DNA of 25,909 bases from CAZCBJ01 sp964496705. GTDB lineage: Bacteria > Chloroflexota > Anaerolineae > Anaerolineales > Anaerolineaceae. The stretch covers positions 1 to 25,909 of the forward strand of contig CAZCBJ010000030.1 in assembly GCA_964496705.1 (NCBI GenBank), written 5' to 3'. The position numbers were made by a program, and so were the translations under genes. Under the pieces are notes generated by a model, which was given only the letters and a program-made list of their open reading frames with translations, was not told where the DNA came from and ran no database searches. This document shows, piece by piece, positions 24,009 to 25,909 of this stretch (positions are counted from its first letter, which is position 1; every line of letters starts with the position of its first letter).

Positions 24009-25909
24009 CTACTTCACCCAGAACATGTTCGTCGTCACCAGCACATCCGCGTCTTCGAGGCCCATTGTACCATCCAGCAGGCGCATCTGCCGCGAAGCCA
24101 CGTCGAACAGCTTGAAGCTCACCCGGTAGCCCCCGCCCTCCAATTGCACCGTCGAGCTGAGCAGCAGGCTGCCCCCGTCCGGCGCCCAGGTGACATGCGG
24201 GTTCAGCCCGGAGATGGGCGGAAATTCCTGAGTGCCCCAATTGGCCGGCGTCAGCACCACGTGGCGGATATCGAACCACTTCCCCGAATACTCACTGCGC
24301 GCCAGGATCAACAGCGACAGCTTTTGCCCGTCCGGCGACCAGGCGGTGTCCATCAGCCGGTAATCCGCCGCCGTCCCGCCCAGATTAATGCGCCGGTCCA
24401 GCTTGCGGTCCAGTGAAGCCACCGCCAACCCACCGCGCCCATCTTTGTCATACGCGGTGTAGGCCATCCAGCGCCCATCCGGCGAGAAGGTCGGGTTGTG
24501 CACCCCGCTCAGATCCAGCAGCCCCGCCTGCCACGCCCCGCTCGCCTCGCCCACCGTGCACACCCCATCGCCGGGGCAAACTCCGTTGGCGAACACATAG
24601 ATGCCGTCCTCAGCCGTCGGGTACAGCTCCACCGGGTTGTCGCCCGGCCTGCTCAGCGCATCCCAAACTCCGCCCGCCGTATCCACGATCCACGCCGTGT
24701 TCTGGCTGCCGCCGTTGGTGATCACCACCAGGCGCTGGCCGCCCGGCTGCCACAGCGCCCCGCGCCGCCCGGCGTCAAAGAACTTGTCGCTCAGCAGCTG
24801 CGCCGCGCTCCCGTCCAGCGGGAGCAAGAAGAGCTGGCTGCCGCGGTTGGCCAGCATTTGCCTGCCGTCCGGCGAGACCGCTTGCAGGTCAAAGCCCTCG
24901 CCCAGCAGTTGCGTCATCGCGCCCGTCTGCGGCTCCACCGCAAACACGCCGAGATGCTCCAGTTGATCCTCGCGCCGCCGCGCCAGCCCAAAGACCAGCC
25001 GTCCCGACAGGTTATGCGGCTGGAGGGCCACCGGCGGCGTGCTGGTGGCCGCCACGGTTCGCGGCGTGGCGGTGGTCACCGCGGCAGGCAGCCCCACACC
25101 GCGCACACCGCGCCACACCGAATCCAACGCCTGCAGCGCGGTCAGCGAGCGCGTAGCCCAGGCATCTTCAGCCAGGTGGAAGCCGTCGTTGCGCAGCGGG
25201 TCCAGACCGCCGTTGGGCAGCGTCTGCGCCGCCGCCCAGAAATTCCACAGCGGCAGGTCGTATTCATAAGCCAGCCGCGCGGTGGCCAGATTCAGGCTGT
25301 GATCGCCCTCCACGTTGTCCGCCTTGGTCGAGAGGATCGGCACCACCCCGCGCGCCAGCGCGTAATCGATGATCGTGCGCATGTATTCCATGTAGCGTTC
25401 CGCGGTGCGCCCCTCCCACCACACCTCCAGGCTGATGATCGCGAAGCTGGGGCGGTGGATGCGGAACTCGCACACCAGCGGCGTCTCGCCCGGCTGGCAA
25501 GCCTGCGGGTCGGCCCACATCGGCGAAAGCACCGAGGCAGCGTTGAAGCCGCCCTTCACCGCGTAACCGTCGCGGATGAATGAACCCGCGAACCAGTCAA
25601 TTGTCTCCTGCAGATAGGGCTGGTCGGCGGGTAGCCGGTAGCGGCCGGGGCGGTCGAAGTTGCCCATCAACGCCTCTTCGATGCTCTGGCAGTCGCCCAC
25701 CTTGGAGAGAGCGCGCGGGTCGGCGCCCAGCGTCTGCCCCAGCTCGTAGACCTGGCGCGCGCGACTGGTCGCCTGCGGCACCATCGGCCACTCCATCCAG
25801 CGCTCCGGCGGCAGGCGCGTGTCGGGGGTCGCGCTGGCAGCGGCGGGCATCGCCGCGCCGGGCTGCGCCGTCTGCGATTGAAGGCGTCGGCCGAGAAGGT
25901 CCCGCGCGC
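24009..25909 (-). CDS. SGNH-hydrolase-like protein fused to a TolB/WD40-type propeller (5' partial)
   Basis: The frame stays open to the right edge of the window, so the true start and any signal peptide are probably outside; 633 codons including the stop are visible. Numbering from the Met at 25850, residues about 45-235 resemble the SGNH/GDSL fold: a block I position KVGDCQS (GDC, 52-54, instead of GDS), GGFNAASVLSP, an ISLEVWWEG segment where GxND is expected, and NDGFHL (D222, H225) at block V. The nucleophile Ser and the block III Asn are both changed, so ester hydrolysis may be lost. After a linker, residues about 285-613 form a beta-propeller with SPDGRQML, SPDGRWMAY, SPDGQKLSLL and APDGGSLLLS repeats, typical of TolB/PD40 blades. 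Probably exported; role unknown. Confidence 0.75.
   Translation of the reverse strand, partial: ARDLLGRRLQSQTAQPGAAMPAAASATPDTRLPPERWMEWPMVPQATSRARQVYELGQTLGADPRALSKVGDCQSIEEALMGNFDRPGRYRLPADQPYLQETIDWFAGSFIRDGYAVKGGFNAASVLSPMWADPQACQPGETPLVCEFRIHRPSFAIISLEVWWEGRTAERYMEYMRTIIDYALARGVVPILSTKADNVEGDHSLNLATARLAYEYDLPLWNFWAAAQTLPNGGLDPLRNDGFHLAEDAWATRSLTALQALDSVWRGVRGVGLPAAVTTATPRTVAATSTPPVALQPHNLSGRLVFGLARRREDQLEHLGVFAVEPQTGAMTQLLGEGFDLQAVSPDGRQMLANRGSQLFLLPLDGSAAQLLSDKFFDAGRRGALWQPGGQRLVVITNGGSQNTAWIVDTAGGVWDALSRPGDNPVELYPTAEDGIYVFANGVCPGDGVCTVGEASGAWQAGLLDLSGVHNPTFSPDGRWMAYTAYDKDGRGGLAVASLDRKLDRRINLGGTAADYRLMDTAWSPDGQKLSLLILARSEYSGKWFDIRHVVLTPANWGTQEFPPISGLNPHVTWAPDGGSLLLSSTVQLEGGGYRVSFKLFDVASRQMRLLDGTMGLEDADVLVTTNMFWVK

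Overview
The window is GC-rich (roughly two-thirds GC by eye) and densely packed. It looks like a chromosomal segment of an uncultivated or environmental Chloroflexota bacterium, most likely Anaerolineae-like. This is an inference from gene content: lipoproteins with Thr/Pro-rich stalks, an NBR1-type Ig-like lipoprotein, LysM/M23 and SGNH/beta-propeller secreted proteins, larBEC, and many small dispersed repeats. There is no rRNA, tRNA or other phylogenetic marker to confirm it.

Layout. (1) 163-4150, plus strand: a two-gene unit with a long GH31 alpha-glycosidase and an HpcH/HpaI-type aldolase. (2) 4517-12389, minus strand: a long, mostly tightly spaced operon-like run. Read 5' to 3' it encodes a NYN-nuclease/cold-shock-domain fusion, LarB, LarE, LarC (nickel-pincer nucleotide cofactor synthesis), a SAM methyltransferase, a 41-residue small protein with a strong ribosome binding site, a squalene-cyclase-like toroid protein, a LysM-M23 lipoprotein and a HAD phosphatase. 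LarA is not in the window. (3) 12523-13920, minus: an NBR1-like Ig lipoprotein. (4) 14186-14740, plus: an AT-rich NYN gene that looks acquired, followed by about 540 bp of nested small repeats. Those include a MITE-like element with inverted termini and an 11-bp flanking direct repeat, sitting inside a coding remnant. (5) 15282-19337, minus: a large secreted metzincin-type protease with a string of FN3-like modules, two of which were duplicated recently. (6) 19668-23640, minus: acyl carrier protein, fatty-acyl-AMP-ligase-like enzyme, type II pantothenate kinase, a 2H-phosphoesterase-like protein and an overlapping Rossmann methyltransferase-like protein. (7) 24009 to the right edge, minus: an SGNH-hydrolase-like/beta-propeller protein whose 5' end lies outside the window.

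Functional links. LarB, LarE and LarC form one cofactor pathway: carboxylation of NaAD, sulfur insertion, nickel insertion. Pantothenate kinase starts the CoA route that supplies the 4'-phosphopantetheine arm needed by the neighbouring carrier protein, which the acyl-AMP ligase probably loads. Several products (M23, NBR1-Ig, M11-like, SGNH-propeller) are predicted to be exported.

The most unusual non-coding feature is a family of degenerate 7-bp tandem repeats (GGTTATC / GGTTGTC / AGCTATC types). Arrays begin at, or within a few bases of, the stop codons of four minus-strand genes, and one array supplies the start codon of larE.
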